A DNA stretch of 64,000 bases. Origin: DASQPR01 sp963797675 (GTDB lineage: Bacteria > Actinomycetota > Actinomycetes > Mycobacteriales > Micromonosporaceae). Location: contig CAWCQQ010000007.1 of the NCBI GenBank assembly GCA_963797675.1, positions 698,346-762,345 of the forward strand, written 5' to 3'. A program made the position numbers and the translations under genes. Positions 9,701-17,607 of this stretch are shown here, piece by piece (the stretch's first letter is position 1; each line of letters opens with the position of its first letter). The notes under the pieces were generated by a model, which was given only the letters and a program-made list of their open reading frames with translations, made no database searches and was not told where the DNA came from.

Positions 9701-10105
9701 GTGCTGCTCGAGTGCTACGAGCATCTGGTGGAGGCGGTGACCGTCGCGCCGACGTTCTACATCGACTTCCCGGTCGAGGTGTCGCCACTGACCCGCGCGC
9801 ACCGCAATGACGCGCGGCTTGCCGAGCGCTGGGATCTGGTCGCGTTCGGCATGGAGATCGGCACGGCCTACTCCGAACTCGTCGACCCGCTGGAGCAGCG
9901 CCGCCGTCTGACCGCGCAGTCGCTGCTGGCGGCCGGCGGCGATGCCGAGGCGATGGACCTCGACGAGGATTTCCTGCAGGCACTCGAGTACGGCATGCCG
10001 CCGACCGGCGGCCTCGGCCTCGGCATCGACCGCGTCGTGATGGCGCTGACCGGCCGACCAATCCGCGAAACACTGGCGTTCCCGATCGTCCGTCCGCACC
10101 GCTGA
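6782..10105 (+). CDS. lysX: Bifunctional lysyl-phosphatidylglycerol synthase / lysyl-tRNA synthetase (LysX)
   Basis: This 1107-residue protein charges tRNA with lysine and transfers the lysine to phosphatidylglycerol, lowering envelope negative charge and protecting against cationic peptides. Order: six or seven transmembrane helices (residues ~15-245), an MprF-type synthase domain (~260-590, e.g. GDPLGDAEAWVPAIEAWL), an OB-fold anticodon-binding domain (~650-745) and a class II LysRS core with motif 2 near 860 (GRTFRNEGADATHNPEF) and motif 3 near 1077 (GLGLGIDRVVMAL). The layout matches mycobacterial LysX. The frame is intact. GGAGG at 6763 lies upstream of the ATG at 6782, with rather long spacing. 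A hairpin with a T-run follows the stop. Confidence 0.95.
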   Translation: MARRRQDWTARVPTFFSAMLAALAVLCALAAISLAVFSRSQPFREVIDDVLVPAPANLGYAAFVGVLAASVARRKRLALGVLLTYFAVQVVADLGFLTLISTTRLGAVGHAVQHLRRPSWWIPGATSANLVLAIAAIVVLWLARGQFFAQVQRASAAKAAAVFASIIVVWSLGGWLLVDAFPGMLQHGQKGLYAFQRVLGGAFDFDATRRGQAPGWVNLILGLGGAIALLAAAWALFQSQRINAAMPASDEQKVRALLAVHGERDSLGYFATRRDKSVQFSPSEKAAITYRVVAGVSLASGDPLGDAEAWVPAIEAWLAHSESYAWTPAVMGASEAGATAYARAGLRVIELGDEAILHVHAFTLDGREMRPIRQAVNRIRRAGYAIRIRRHAEIPPTEMSRIIDLAAQWRDTETERGFSMALGRLGDPADGRCVLVEALDAAGREAAILSFVPWGSDGISLDLMRRDRASDNGLVEFMVAELVAAASRLGVTRISLNFAVFRSVFEDGARIGAGPVLRTWRSLLLFASRWFQLESLYRSNVKYRPEWVPRFLCFEDRRDLAKVAMASGIAEGFVVVPSLRTLLRRGRHAVVEPSQAIADIAPTMVSAVASTAAARNEQQLIRIAKVDTLGGAGVEAYPVSVARTHRCSDVRAAHPGLAADERTGESVAVAGRLMLLRDHGGVCFATLRDDSGDLQVIVDEAQTGADALTAWRSTVDLGDLVAVAGEVVASRLGEVSVLATSWTMAAKCLRPMPDKHRGLTDPEARIRQRYLDLVLDPNARQLLEVRGAVLHAVRSTLVGERFLEVETPILQRSHGGANAKPFVTHINAYDLRMYLRIAPELYLKRLAIGGIERIFELGRTFRNEGADATHNPEFTMLEAYQAYADYHDMRRLTQTLIVAAARAAYGLPVARRPEGDIDLSGDWPVVTVHDAVAAALLERVPAAKLTVDTPADALAEWARAAGVRLDPSWNRGQVLLECYEHLVEAVTVAPTFYIDFPVEVSPLTRAHRNDARLAERWDLVAFGMEIGTAYSELVDPLEQRRRLTAQSLLAAGGDAEAMDLDEDFLQALEYGMPPTGGLGLGIDRVVMALTGRPIRETLAFPIVRPHR

Positions 10106-10113
10106 TCGAATCC

Positions 10114-10150
10114 GCTGATCATGGCCGCGTCGTGGCCGGGATCAGCCTTT
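10114..10150 (+). terminator. Rho-independent terminator after lysX
   Basis: GCTGATC-AT-GGCC pairs with GGCC-GG-GATCAGC around a 7-nt loop, directly followed by CTTTTGG. It lies just past the lysX stop and before the start of the next gene. Confidence 0.65.
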
Positions 10151-10192
10151 TGGCCGGTTATATTAGGCCAAATCGGCGGAAAGGCCTCTGTC

Positions 10193-11491
10193 ATGCGTAT
10201 TGCTCGCATCCTGCTCGGAATGGTCCTGGTCACCGTCGCGGTGCTGGCGTTCCTCGGCGGTGCTGCGATGTGGATAGCGATGCAGCATGAGAGCAGCGAC
10301 GGTGGATTCGGCGGTCCGGTCGGTGGTCTGTCCACTCCGGGCACGGCGATTGTCATCCCGGACGTGAACGCGATGCTCCGTACGAGTGCGACGCTGACCG
10401 GTCGCGCCGGCACATCGGTGACCGTGGATGCGGCTACATCGGCCGGTCCCGCGTTCGTCGGCATCGCATCGATCGGCGCGATTCAGGCCTACCTCGGTCC
10501 GATCGCGTACGCGCGGGTGACCGCGGTGCACGCCGGCTTGGGCGGTATCGCGGTGAAGGCGGTGCGGGTGCCGGGCAAATCTGCGCCGATTCCCGGTGGC
10601 GTGCCGGCCAAGCAAGGCTTCTGGGCCGCGGCGGGCCGGGCCGGCCACCTGGAGTGGTCGCCGAGCGACCCGAAATACGACGGGCTGGCGCTGATCATCA
10701 TGCGCTCGGACGCGGCCGGGCCGCTGACGATCACGGCGCGCGCCGAGGTCAAGCCGGATTGGTTGGCGTCGACCACGTGGGCGCTGTTCAGCGTGGGTAC
10801 GGCCATCGCGATCGTCGCGGTCGCACTGCTGCTCTGGCCACTGCGTCGGCGGGACATCGTGTACGTCGTCGAGCCCGGCCAGCTTCCGGAAGTGGCCGAG
10901 CGACTCGGCATGACGATCATCCGTGAACCGTCGTCGCGCGCCGAACCGGCCGTATCTCTGTCGCCGCCCGGGCAGCCTGCACCGGCGTCACCGGTTTCGG
11001 CGGCAGTTTCGGCGGCGGCGTCAGCGGTTTCGGCGGCGTCAGCGGTTTCGGCGGCGTCGGCGGCGTCAGCGGTTTCGGCGGCGTCGGCGGCGTCGGCGGC
11101 CGCGCTGGCCGAGGCGTTGCCGGAGGACGTCCTTGCCGCGCTCGACGTGCACGATGCGAGCGCTCCGCATCCGTTCGCCGCGATGTCAGCCGCAGCGCGT
11201 TCGGCGAAGCGGGTCACGATGCCGGGTCCCCGCGATGCGCCGGCGTGGGCCGGGCCTACGCCGATCGCGAGCGCTCGGGTGTCCGTACCGCGGCGGACGG
11301 TGCCGCCGGTCTTCGCCGACCCGCTGATGCGGCCGCACTCGCTGCGGACGGCGATGCTGCTGGACGACGATGCGGAGCGTAGGTCGCCAACCCGGACGAA
11401 CGAGTCGGGAACCTATCGTGCGTTCGGTACGCCGCCGCAGGTCACGCCGTCATTTCTGTGGACGCGTCCGGTATCGGGCGATAAAAAATGA
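10193..11491 (+). CDS. Membrane protein with Ala/Ser/Val repeat region, unknown function
   Basis: This 432-residue protein has a transmembrane helix at the N-terminus (GMVLVTVAVLAFLGGAAMWI) and a second near residues 200-222 (FSVGTAIAIVAVALLLWPL). The ~180 residues between them are probably extracytoplasmic. The cytoplasmic C-terminal half contains a low-complexity block of VSAASA-type repeats (residues ~268-303), followed by a polar tail without recognisable domains. The ATG at 10193 is preceded by GGCGGAAAGG. I do not recognise the family; the topology (short N-tail, outer domain, long inner tail) would suit a sensor or scaffold, but that is only inference. The stop codon overlaps a strong hairpin. 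Confidence 0.8.
   Translation: MRIARILLGMVLVTVAVLAFLGGAAMWIAMQHESSDGGFGGPVGGLSTPGTAIVIPDVNAMLRTSATLTGRAGTSVTVDAATSAGPAFVGIASIGAIQAYLGPIAYARVTAVHAGLGGIAVKAVRVPGKSAPIPGGVPAKQGFWAAAGRAGHLEWSPSDPKYDGLALIIMRSDAAGPLTITARAEVKPDWLASTTWALFSVGTAIAIVAVALLLWPLRRRDIVYVVEPGQLPEVAERLGMTIIREPSSRAEPAVSLSPPGQPAPASPVSAAVSAAASAVSAASAVSAASAASAVSAASAASAAALAEALPEDVLAALDVHDASAPHPFAAMSAAARSAKRVTMPGPRDAPAWAGPTPIASARVSVPRRTVPPVFADPLMRPHSLRTAMLLDDDAERRSPTRTNESGTYRAFGTPPQVTPSFLWTRPVSGDKK
10993..11101 (+). repeat. In-frame tandem repeats of a GCGGTTTCGGCGGCGTC-like unit
   Basis: Degenerate copies of GCGGTTTCGGCG and GCGTCAGCGGTTTC run through this stretch and encode the VSAASAASA low-complexity part of the surrounding gene. 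Length is expected to vary between strains through slippage. Confidence 0.75.
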
Positions 11492-11532
11492 TCTTGGAAT
11501 GAACAGCAAGCGGCGCTGTTCATTCCAAGATC
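11490..11532 (-). terminator. Strong hairpin terminator for the SARP regulator gene
   Basis: A perfect 17-bp stem (GATCTTGGAATGAACAG / CTGTTCATTCCAAGATC) with a 9-nt loop. On the minus strand it is followed by ATTTTTTAT, a proper U-tract, so it terminates leftward transcription from the regulator. It overlaps the stop codon of the rightward membrane-protein gene and may serve both. Confidence 0.85.
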
Positions 11533-11645
11533 TAATGCGCCTGGGCGCCACAGCCGACCTGCCCGCAGGGGATGCTCCGCCTCCGTTGAACCGCTGCCCG
11601 AAGGGCGAGCCGTTCCGGAGCTCCGCAACGCACGAGATCGACCGC

Positions 11646-11717
11646 TTACGAGATATAGAGTCCCGCATAGGCGTTGCAGAAATGTTGCAGCGTCCACGGG
11701 TTGGCGGCGCCGCTCAT
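11646..11717 (-). CDS. Possible 23-residue micro-protein overlapping the SARP stop codon
   Basis: An ATG at 11717 overlaps the regulator's TGA as ATGA and opens a 23-codon frame (MSGAANPWTLQHFCNAYAGL then YIS) ending in TAA at 11646. The ATGA overlap would allow translational coupling. The frame spans the GTTGCAG direct repeat at 11673-11690, so the codons could simply reflect a DNA site. There is no ribosome binding site evidence of its own and no known homologue comes to mind. Confidence 0.3.
   Translation of the reverse strand: MSGAANPWTLQHFCNAYAGLYIS
11673..11690. promoter_or_regulatory. SARP-type direct repeat, copy 1
   Basis: GTTGCAG-AAAT-GTTGCAG: two identical heptamers separated by 4 bp, an 11-bp period. 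This is the classical spacing of SARP/AfsR binding sites. It lies 24 bp past the 3' end of the regulator gene. The same element recurs upstream of that gene at 14625-14642. Confidence 0.55.
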
Positions 11718-14513
11718 GCACTCGTTTTCCGCAGGCCGGTCACGGTCTCACTGATGTGCTGTGACAGCGTCGTCGGGAGCGGTTGCCGGACGAGTTGCAG
11801 CGCCTCGTAGAGCATGATCTCGGCCGCGCGTACGCCGTCTCCCTGGCGCTGGAAGCTCAGGCTCAGCCCACGGAGGCACTGCGCTTCGCCGTTGCGATCA
11901 CCGAGTGCCCGGCAGGCCGACAGCGCATCGTGGAAATGCGCGTCCGCCTCACCGTAGCGACGCTCGTACAAGCCGAGCATGCCCAGCCAGAACCGGGTGT
12001 GATTGACGCCCTGGCGCGCACCGATCCGTTCGTAGATCGACATGGCGATGCCGAAGTGCGTCCCGGCGTCGGCGGCGTGCCGACCGGTCAAGTGGATCTG
12101 TCCGAGGCTGCGGTGGGCGTACGCGATCCCGCCCTCGTCGCCGTGTTCGTGCAGCACTGGCAACGCGCGTTCATGGAGTACCAGTGCGTTGTGCGTGTCG
12201 CCGCGCAGCCGCTGGATCGTGGCAAGCCGGTTGAGGACCGTTGCCTGCCCGTAGACGTCGTCGGCGTCCTCCAACAGGTAGTGCGCGCGCTCGTAGCAGC
12301 TCTGCGCAGCCTCGAGGTCTTCGGCATCCAGATGGACGTCACCGAGACGGTAGGTGACGGCCGCGGCGCCCCGGCTCCGGTGGGTTTCGACCGCGGCCAG
12401 CGCGGTGGTCAGGGCCAGCCGATTCTCATCGAGCAAGCGGATCGCCTGCAGCAGCGGAGACGACGTACAGGCGAGTTCCCAACATGCCTCGGTGAGCCCG
12501 TTCCGGCTGGTACGGCCGACCATGTCGACGATGAGCTTCGCTTCGGACTCCACCCATCGCAGCGGTTCGGCGCGAATCGTGGCGGCGAGCGCCTCGTCGA
12601 TCCGGTGCCGCGGCGTCGTGCCGACGATGTTCTGGGACGCCACACCGAACAGCGCGCCATGGGCGATGTCGAGCAGGCTCAACAACGCGCCGGCCAGCCG
12701 GCCTTCGGCCGCCAGCAACTCCGTGGGCGAGTCTTCGGCACGCGCGCGATCCTGCGCGAACAGCCGGACAAGATCATGCAGGCGATATTGCATCCGTCCG
12801 GTCGCGTCGACTCCGGCGCTCTCCGCGAGGCGTGCGTCGAAGAGATCCTCGAGTGCCTCCTCGGCCTCGCCCGCGGTGCAGTCGAGGACCGCCGCGGCCA
12901 TCCATACGCCGGATTGCTGCAGACCGGCATGTCCGAGCCCACGCAGGAGCCGTCGGGCGGTCCGCATCAGTCCGGCGTAACTCAGCGAGATGCACGTACT
13001 CACGTCCAGCTTGCCGTACGCGAGCCGGGTCAGCCGTTCGCGCTCGTCGGCCAGCAGATCCAGCAGTCGGGAGACGCCCCAGTTCGGCTTCGTGGCCAGT
13101 TTTGCGCCACCGATCCGCAGCGCCAGCGGAAGATGTCCGCAGTACGCGGCGAGCCGGTGCCAGTCCGCCGCCGGTGCGACGACACCCGGCCCCGCGATGC
13201 GCTGGAGAAGTTCCTGCGCATCGTTCGGGTCGAAGACATCAAGATCGATCGCCGTGGCGCCGAATGTCGCTCCGATCCGAGAGCGGCTGTTGACGAGCAG
13301 GCCGCACCGCGAATCGGCGGGGACCAACGGGATGACCTGATCGTCGTCGGCCGCATTGTCGAGCACGACCAGGAGCCGTCGTTCGGACAGCCGATTGCGG
13401 TAGAGATCGGCGCGCTCGTCGTCGTCGGTCGGGATGCCGTCACCGTCGACACCGAGCGCACGAAGCAGTCGCGACAGGGCTTCGGACGGGTCGGTCGGCA
13501 CCGGATCCGTACCGTGCAGGTCGAGGTAGAGCTGGCCGTCCGGGAAATCGTCGGCGAGCGTACGGGCGACTTCGACGCACAGCGTCGTCTTCCCGATCCC
13601 GCCCGAGCCGGACACGGCAACCCGCCGGATCGATCCGGATCGGCCGGTCAGGACGTCGATGATCGCCGCGGTCTCGTCGGACCGGCCGGTGAACTCGCCG
13701 GTCGCGGCCGGAAGCATGTGCGGCCGTACGGACTGGGTCTCGCCGTCCGCGACCGGCGGACGGGTCGGACCGCGGTCCAACGCCGGGTCACGTTTCAGGA
13801 TCGCCACGTGCAGCGCTTGGAGGTCGGCTCCGGGATCGGCGCCGAGGTCATCCGCGAGCGATCGGCGCCATTCTTCGTAGGTCCGCAGCGAATCGCCCGG
13901 CCGTCCGGACCGATACTGGGCCAGCATGAGCTGGCCGAGAATCCGCTCTCGAGCCGGGTGAGCGGCGAGCAGGTCCAGGATCTCGGTGATCACGTCATGG
14001 TGGTGTCCGAGTGCGAGTTCGGCATCGAAAAGCGCCTCGGCCGCGTCGATCCTTGCCGATTCGAGGCCGGCCCACGGCAGCCATGCTGGAGTCGTCCGGC
14101 GTCCAGCCGCCCAGGACCGGTCCGCGCCACAGTTGAAGCGCCGCGCGAAGCACGGTGCGCGCACGCTCCGGCGCTTCGATCTCACGGGCGTCGGCGGCCA
14201 TCTGCAGGAACCTGTGGGCGTCGATGTTCTCGGTCGCCGTACGCAGGATGTAGCCACCGTTGTAGGTGTCGAGGCGGCAGTCGTCGGCCGACTTCAACCT
14301 GGCTCGGATCTCGGAGATCCGGCTCTGCACGATGGCACGCGCCTTTGCCGGCGATCGGTCGCCCCACACCAGATCGATGATGCGATCGGAGAGGACCAGT
14401 TTGTTCACGCTCAGCGCCAGAATGCCGAGAATGAGTCGTTGCTGCTGTCGAGCGAAGAAGATCTGCCGGTGGTCGTGCCAGACCTCGATCGATCCGAGGA
14501 TTTTGATGTCCAC
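11714..14513 (-). CDS. SARP/AfsR-family transcriptional regulator with BTAD, NB-ARC and TPR domains (one frame break)
   Basis: This is a large SARP activator of the type that controls secondary metabolism or stress genes. Domains in order: an OmpR-like winged helix (MDIKILGSIEVWHDHRQIFF), a bacterial activation domain (BTAD, FDAELALGHHHDVITEILDL), a STAND/NB-ARC ATPase with Walker A GSGGIGKTT and Walker B LLVVLDNA, then TPR helices (ATVLNRLATIQRLRGDTHNA). Total is about 930 residues, normal for the class. The frame breaks near 14085 (GWTPDDSS to AGLESARIDAAEALF), explained by one extra base. The gene is flanked on both sides by the same heptamer direct repeat, suggesting autoregulation. Confidence 0.88.
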
Positions 14514-14624
14514 GTATGTCCCTAGTTCCCCGTAGACGGAAGTGAACTCGATCGTGACGATCGCTGCCGCCGCAACGATGCCGGGCAGTCATGGTTACTA
14601 CGCAAGTCAGCGTCCTGGATCGAT

Positions 14625-14642
14625 GTTGCAGAAGTGTTGCAG
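14625..14642. promoter_or_regulatory. SARP-type direct repeat, copy 2 (upstream of the regulator)
   Basis: GTTGCAG-AAGT-GTTGCAG, differing from the copy at 11673-11690 at one base of the spacer. It lies 112-129 bp upstream of the regulator's start codon, where an activator would bind near the -35 region. The 11-bp period puts both heptamers on the same DNA face, as in known SARP operators. Confidence 0.6.
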
Positions 14643-14663
14643 TGCTTTGTGCTGCTGACAAGG

Positions 14664-14694
14664 CTCGGGCGGGCGCATGCAGCGCCCGCCCGAG
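14664..14694 (-). terminator. GC-rich hairpin terminator after the lipoprotein gene
   Basis: A perfect 13-bp stem CTCGGGCGGGCGC / GCGCCCGCCCGAG with a 5-nt loop ATGCA. It lies 40 bp beyond the stop of the leftward lipoprotein gene and has no U-tract, as is common in actinobacteria. Confidence 0.7.
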
Positions 14695-14733
14695 TGGCGA
14701 CGATTCGGTACGAGCGCCGGTCGGCGCTCGGCG

Positions 14734-15984
14734 CTACGCGTTCGGCGGCATGATGGCGAAGACCTGGACGGTGTATCCGTGCGTCGCCTCGTGGTAGCGG
14801 TTGACCGAGATGGTCAGGATGTTGTCGTTGCACCCGTACGGGAGGATGCTGTCGTCCTCGATCAGGCTTCCCGGGACCGCGTTGACCTCCAGCACGGTCT
14901 GGGTCGTTCCACCCGGCTGCCAGCGCATCAGGTTGTCGTGGCTGCCACCGACCATCGCCCCGGTGATCCAGTACGCGTAGCCGCCGCAGACTTCAAGATC
15001 CATCGCCCGTACGTTGCCGAGCGCGACCGCCGGTGCCGTGCCATTGCTCGCGTGCAGAGGCAGGTAGGGCACGAGTTCGGTTCGGCTTTGATCGCTCCAG
15101 AGCGACCATCCGTCGAGCGTCGCGGTGTCGAACGTGGTGCAGTTGCCGGCCGGGCCGACGGTCACGACCGAACCGTTGACGAGCGCCCGCCCGGTACGGC
15201 ATCCGGTGATGCTGCCGTCGCTCAGTTCGGTCCAGGCGACGCCGTTGCTGGTGCTGTTGACGTACCAGATCGCGCCTTTTCCGGAAGCGCACTCGACCAT
15301 GTGACCCTTGAGCGTGATCAGGTTGAGTTCGCCGACGCAGTTCGCGAAGTGGCCCTTCGTCTGGGCGCTGTAGTACCAGTCGCCGTCCGCGTTGACGACG
15401 CCCTCCGCCGCGTACGGCGACGGGGTGGGAGCGGACGCGATCGAGGACACGGCCGTCTTCGCCCCGGTCGTCAAGTTGTAGACGAACCCGATGTCACCGG
15501 ACTTGCCGCTGCCTGAGGTCATCGAATCGTCGCTGGCGATGTCCTCGTCGAGCAGGACGAGCCGGTCGCCCGCCAGGGCGGCGAACGTCGTCTGGAAGGT
15601 CTTGTCGTCGGCCGGCCGGTGCCGGATCACGACGTGGCGGTCGGAGAGTCGGATCGCGTCGATGGTGTTCGGATCGCTGGCATCCGGGCGGACGAGGTAG
15701 CGGGCGTTCACCGCGACCGTGGGGTCGTCGCCGAGGCTTGGCCCGGTGCCGAAGTCGACGAGCTTGGCCTGCTGATCGGCGACCGGGCCGGCCGTCGTCG
15801 GGGCGACGGATGGCGCCGGCGACGACGTACCGCCGGCGGGCGGGGTGGCCGCGGACGACGAGGCTGTCGTCGTCCGCGGCGCACCCGATTGGCCGTCCGT
15901 GCAACCTGCCAGGGCCAAGACCGTCAACGCTGCCAGTACGGTGATCCGGGAACGGGAAAGCCTGCGGTCTGCTGGGCTGGGCAT
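14734..15984 (-). CDS. Putative lipoprotein of unknown function
   Basis: The 416-residue product has a lipoprotein signal (LTVLALAGC, lipidated Cys28), a Ser/Thr/Pro/Ala linker to about residue 65, and a beta-strand-rich remainder with repeated short strands (DRHVVIRHRP, GDIGFVYNLTTG, GDWYYSAQ, GYAYWITGAMVGG) suggestive of a beta-propeller. Four internal Cys (in ANCVGEL, MVECASG, TGCRTG and AGNCTTF) could form disulfides. I chose the ATG at 15984; an in-frame GTG and TTG lie upstream at 15993 and 16002. It is downstream of the C39-like secreted protein on the same strand. No function can be assigned. Confidence 0.75.
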   Translation of the reverse strand: MPSPADRRLSRSRITVLAALTVLALAGCTDGQSGAPRTTTASSSAATPPAGGTSSPAPSVAPTTAGPVADQQAKLVDFGTGPSLGDDPTVAVNARYLVRPDASDPNTIDAIRLSDRHVVIRHRPADDKTFQTTFAALAGDRLVLLDEDIASDDSMTSGSGKSGDIGFVYNLTTGAKTAVSSIASAPTPSPYAAEGVVNADGDWYYSAQTKGHFANCVGELNLITLKGHMVECASGKGAIWYVNSTSNGVAWTELSDGSITGCRTGRALVNGSVVTVGPAGNCTTFDTATLDGWSLWSDQSRTELVPYLPLHASNGTAPAVALGNVRAMDLEVCGGYAYWITGAMVGGSHDNLMRWQPGGTTQTVLEVNAVPGSLIEDDSILPYGCNDNILTISVNRYHEATHGYTVQVFAIMPPNA

Positions 15985-16031
15985 GAGTATCACGGCGTCC
16001 AATCATCGATGTGGATGTGTCGGTGCTCCGA

Positions 16032-17291
16032 TTAGAAGGCGATGTCTTCCTGGCCGGAGTTGTTGCGGTTGGCCTTTCCGATGTCCTCGAACGTGTCGGT
16101 CGCCGTCAAGGACGTGTAGACATTGCCCTCGGCCGCCCCGCCGGCCGGCTCGAACAGATCCACGATGTCCTTCGTGGGCCCGCCGTTGCCCGGGTAGTCC
16201 ATGTTGTATCCGCGACCGACGTCGAAGTGGCCGCTCGTGCTGCCCGGGTAGTAGTCGTTGTTGCCGGGAGCGAGCTTCGGGTGCAGCTGGATGGGCGAGT
16301 GCTCGATGGCAAGGTGGTTCATGAACAGGTTCTCCCACTGGTCGAGCGTGTAGGAGGAGATGCTCACGACCGCGTACGAGCCGGCGTAGGACGAGGAGTC
16401 CCAGGTCGTCTGCGAGTTGATCTCGTCCTTCAGGTCACCGATGTACGTGCTGGTGCCGGCGGCGGTGACGCCGAGCTTGCCGGCCTCGTACGTCTGGGTC
16501 TGGTAGACCCCACCGGTCGGTGAGTTCCAGACGAACGCCTGCAGCGACGTCGGACCGCACCAGTTGCCCTTCTCCTGCTTCTTCATCTTCGCCGTGCTCA
16601 TCGTGATGTAGTTGTTGGCGACGGGCGGATCGACCGGGTTGATGTTCGGCGTGACACCGTCGGCGATGTTGTGCTCCACCGTCAGCTGCTTCTCCCGGGC
16701 GAGCATCGTGCGGGATGCCGGCACCCACGAGGCGAGGTCCGGGAACGCGGTGGCGAAGTTCGCCGGCAGCGGTTTCTGGTTCAGCACCACGTCGTTGTAG
16801 TAGACCTGCTTGCCGGCCGCCTTGACCGCTTCGTTGAGCTCGGTCGTCTCCTGCGCCACCCGCTGCGCACGCGACATTCCGGCCCAGTGCTTCAGGTAGG
16901 ACACGAGCGACATGTCGCCGCCCCGGTTGGCCGAGGTCAACGCGGTTGCCGTCATCGCGGATGCCGACTTCACCGCCGCGTTGACGTCGCTGGTTGCCTG
17001 GGCGGCCGTACCTTCCCAGCCACGGTGCAGGCAGTACGTCAGGCCGTCGATCGGCACGCACCGTACGCCCAGCTTGACCAACTGCGCGTTGGACGCCTTG
17101 GCGAGGGCGGCATCCGACGGCGACGTGGCCAGCGCCGAGCTGACCGCGGTCCTGGTGATCTGCGCGTTGAACGGATCGGCCTGGACCGATGCCGTACTGG
17201 CGGACGCCATGCCCGGCGTCATGAGCAGGGCGACGGCGGCTGCAGCAGCCGCAATCACCGATGCCCGGCTTACACTCGTTGCTGTCTTCAC
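16032..17291 (-). CDS. Secreted C39-like (papain-fold) peptidase
   Basis: The GTG at 17291 is preceded by AAGGGAGC at good spacing and yields a signal peptide (residues 1-~32, Ala-rich). After an ~200-residue helical propeptide-like region comes a C39_2-type catalytic block: NWCGPTSLQAF with putative nucleophile Cys245, and SGHFDVGRGYNMD with His355 and a following Asp. This Cys-His-Asp order is what is seen in secreted double-glycine-peptidase-like or bacteriocin-processing relatives. The 419-residue protein has no ABC module, so it is a free extracellular enzyme or an inactive binding fold. It is followed by the lipoprotein gene at a 47-bp gap. Confidence 0.75.
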   Translation of the reverse strand: MKTATSVSRASVIAAAAAAVALLMTPGMASASTASVQADPFNAQITRTAVSSALATSPSDAALAKASNAQLVKLGVRCVPIDGLTYCLHRGWEGTAAQATSDVNAAVKSASAMTATALTSANRGGDMSLVSYLKHWAGMSRAQRVAQETTELNEAVKAAGKQVYYNDVVLNQKPLPANFATAFPDLASWVPASRTMLAREKQLTVEHNIADGVTPNINPVDPPVANNYITMSTAKMKKQEKGNWCGPTSLQAFVWNSPTGGVYQTQTYEAGKLGVTAAGTSTYIGDLKDEINSQTTWDSSSYAGSYAVVSISSYTLDQWENLFMNHLAIEHSPIQLHPKLAPGNNDYYPGSTSGHFDVGRGYNMDYPGNGGPTKDIVDLFEPAGGAAEGNVYTSLTATDTFEDIGKANRNNSGQEDIAF

Positions 17292-17553
17292 GAATTGCTC
17301 CCTTATCCGGTGGAGTTCGCAGAGGGCATCGTGGCTGCGGCGTCCCATCGCCGCAGCCACATCCATGCCGTACTGCGCAGAAGCGCTATCGGAGCGCTCG
17401 GTCACAGAGTGCATGACCGGCCTTCCCGAAACCTTCCACCGTCGCGCCGGAGCGTGCGCATCGTGCTCACCCGCTCAGTCAAGCCGGTTCCGCCGAATAC
17501 ACGAGTGCGGCGAGTGTTTTTGCGGAAACCCGCAAACGCCCCGTGGGCACAAC

Positions 17554-17595
17554 GACGAGTGGGCTGCCGGACCCGGGTCCGACAGCCCACTCGTC
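17554..17595. terminator. Long hairpin downstream of the pirin gene
   Basis: GACGAGTGGGCTG pairs with CAGCCCACTCGTC; an inner CGGACC/GGTCCG pairing extends the stem. There is no U-tract. It lies 12 bp beyond the stop of the leftward pirin gene and reads as its terminator. The rest of 17292-17553 is the upstream region of the C39-like gene, with no further gene. Confidence 0.7.
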
Positions 17596-17607
17596 AGTGG
17601 TCGAGCG

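Noticed and set aside
8666..10099. A 477-codon open frame antisense to lysX
   Set aside because: The lysX frame has complete motifs here; the antisense product is Arg/His-rich with no fold pattern.
10993..11101. Repeats that could suggest a CRISPR array
   Set aside because: Units are short, contiguous, without spacers, and encode an in-frame Val-Ser-Ala tract.
11783..14380. An 865-codon open frame antisense to the SARP regulator
   Set aside because: Low-complexity Arg/Gln/Val-rich product without motifs; the opposite strand has unmistakable winged-helix, NB-ARC and TPR segments.
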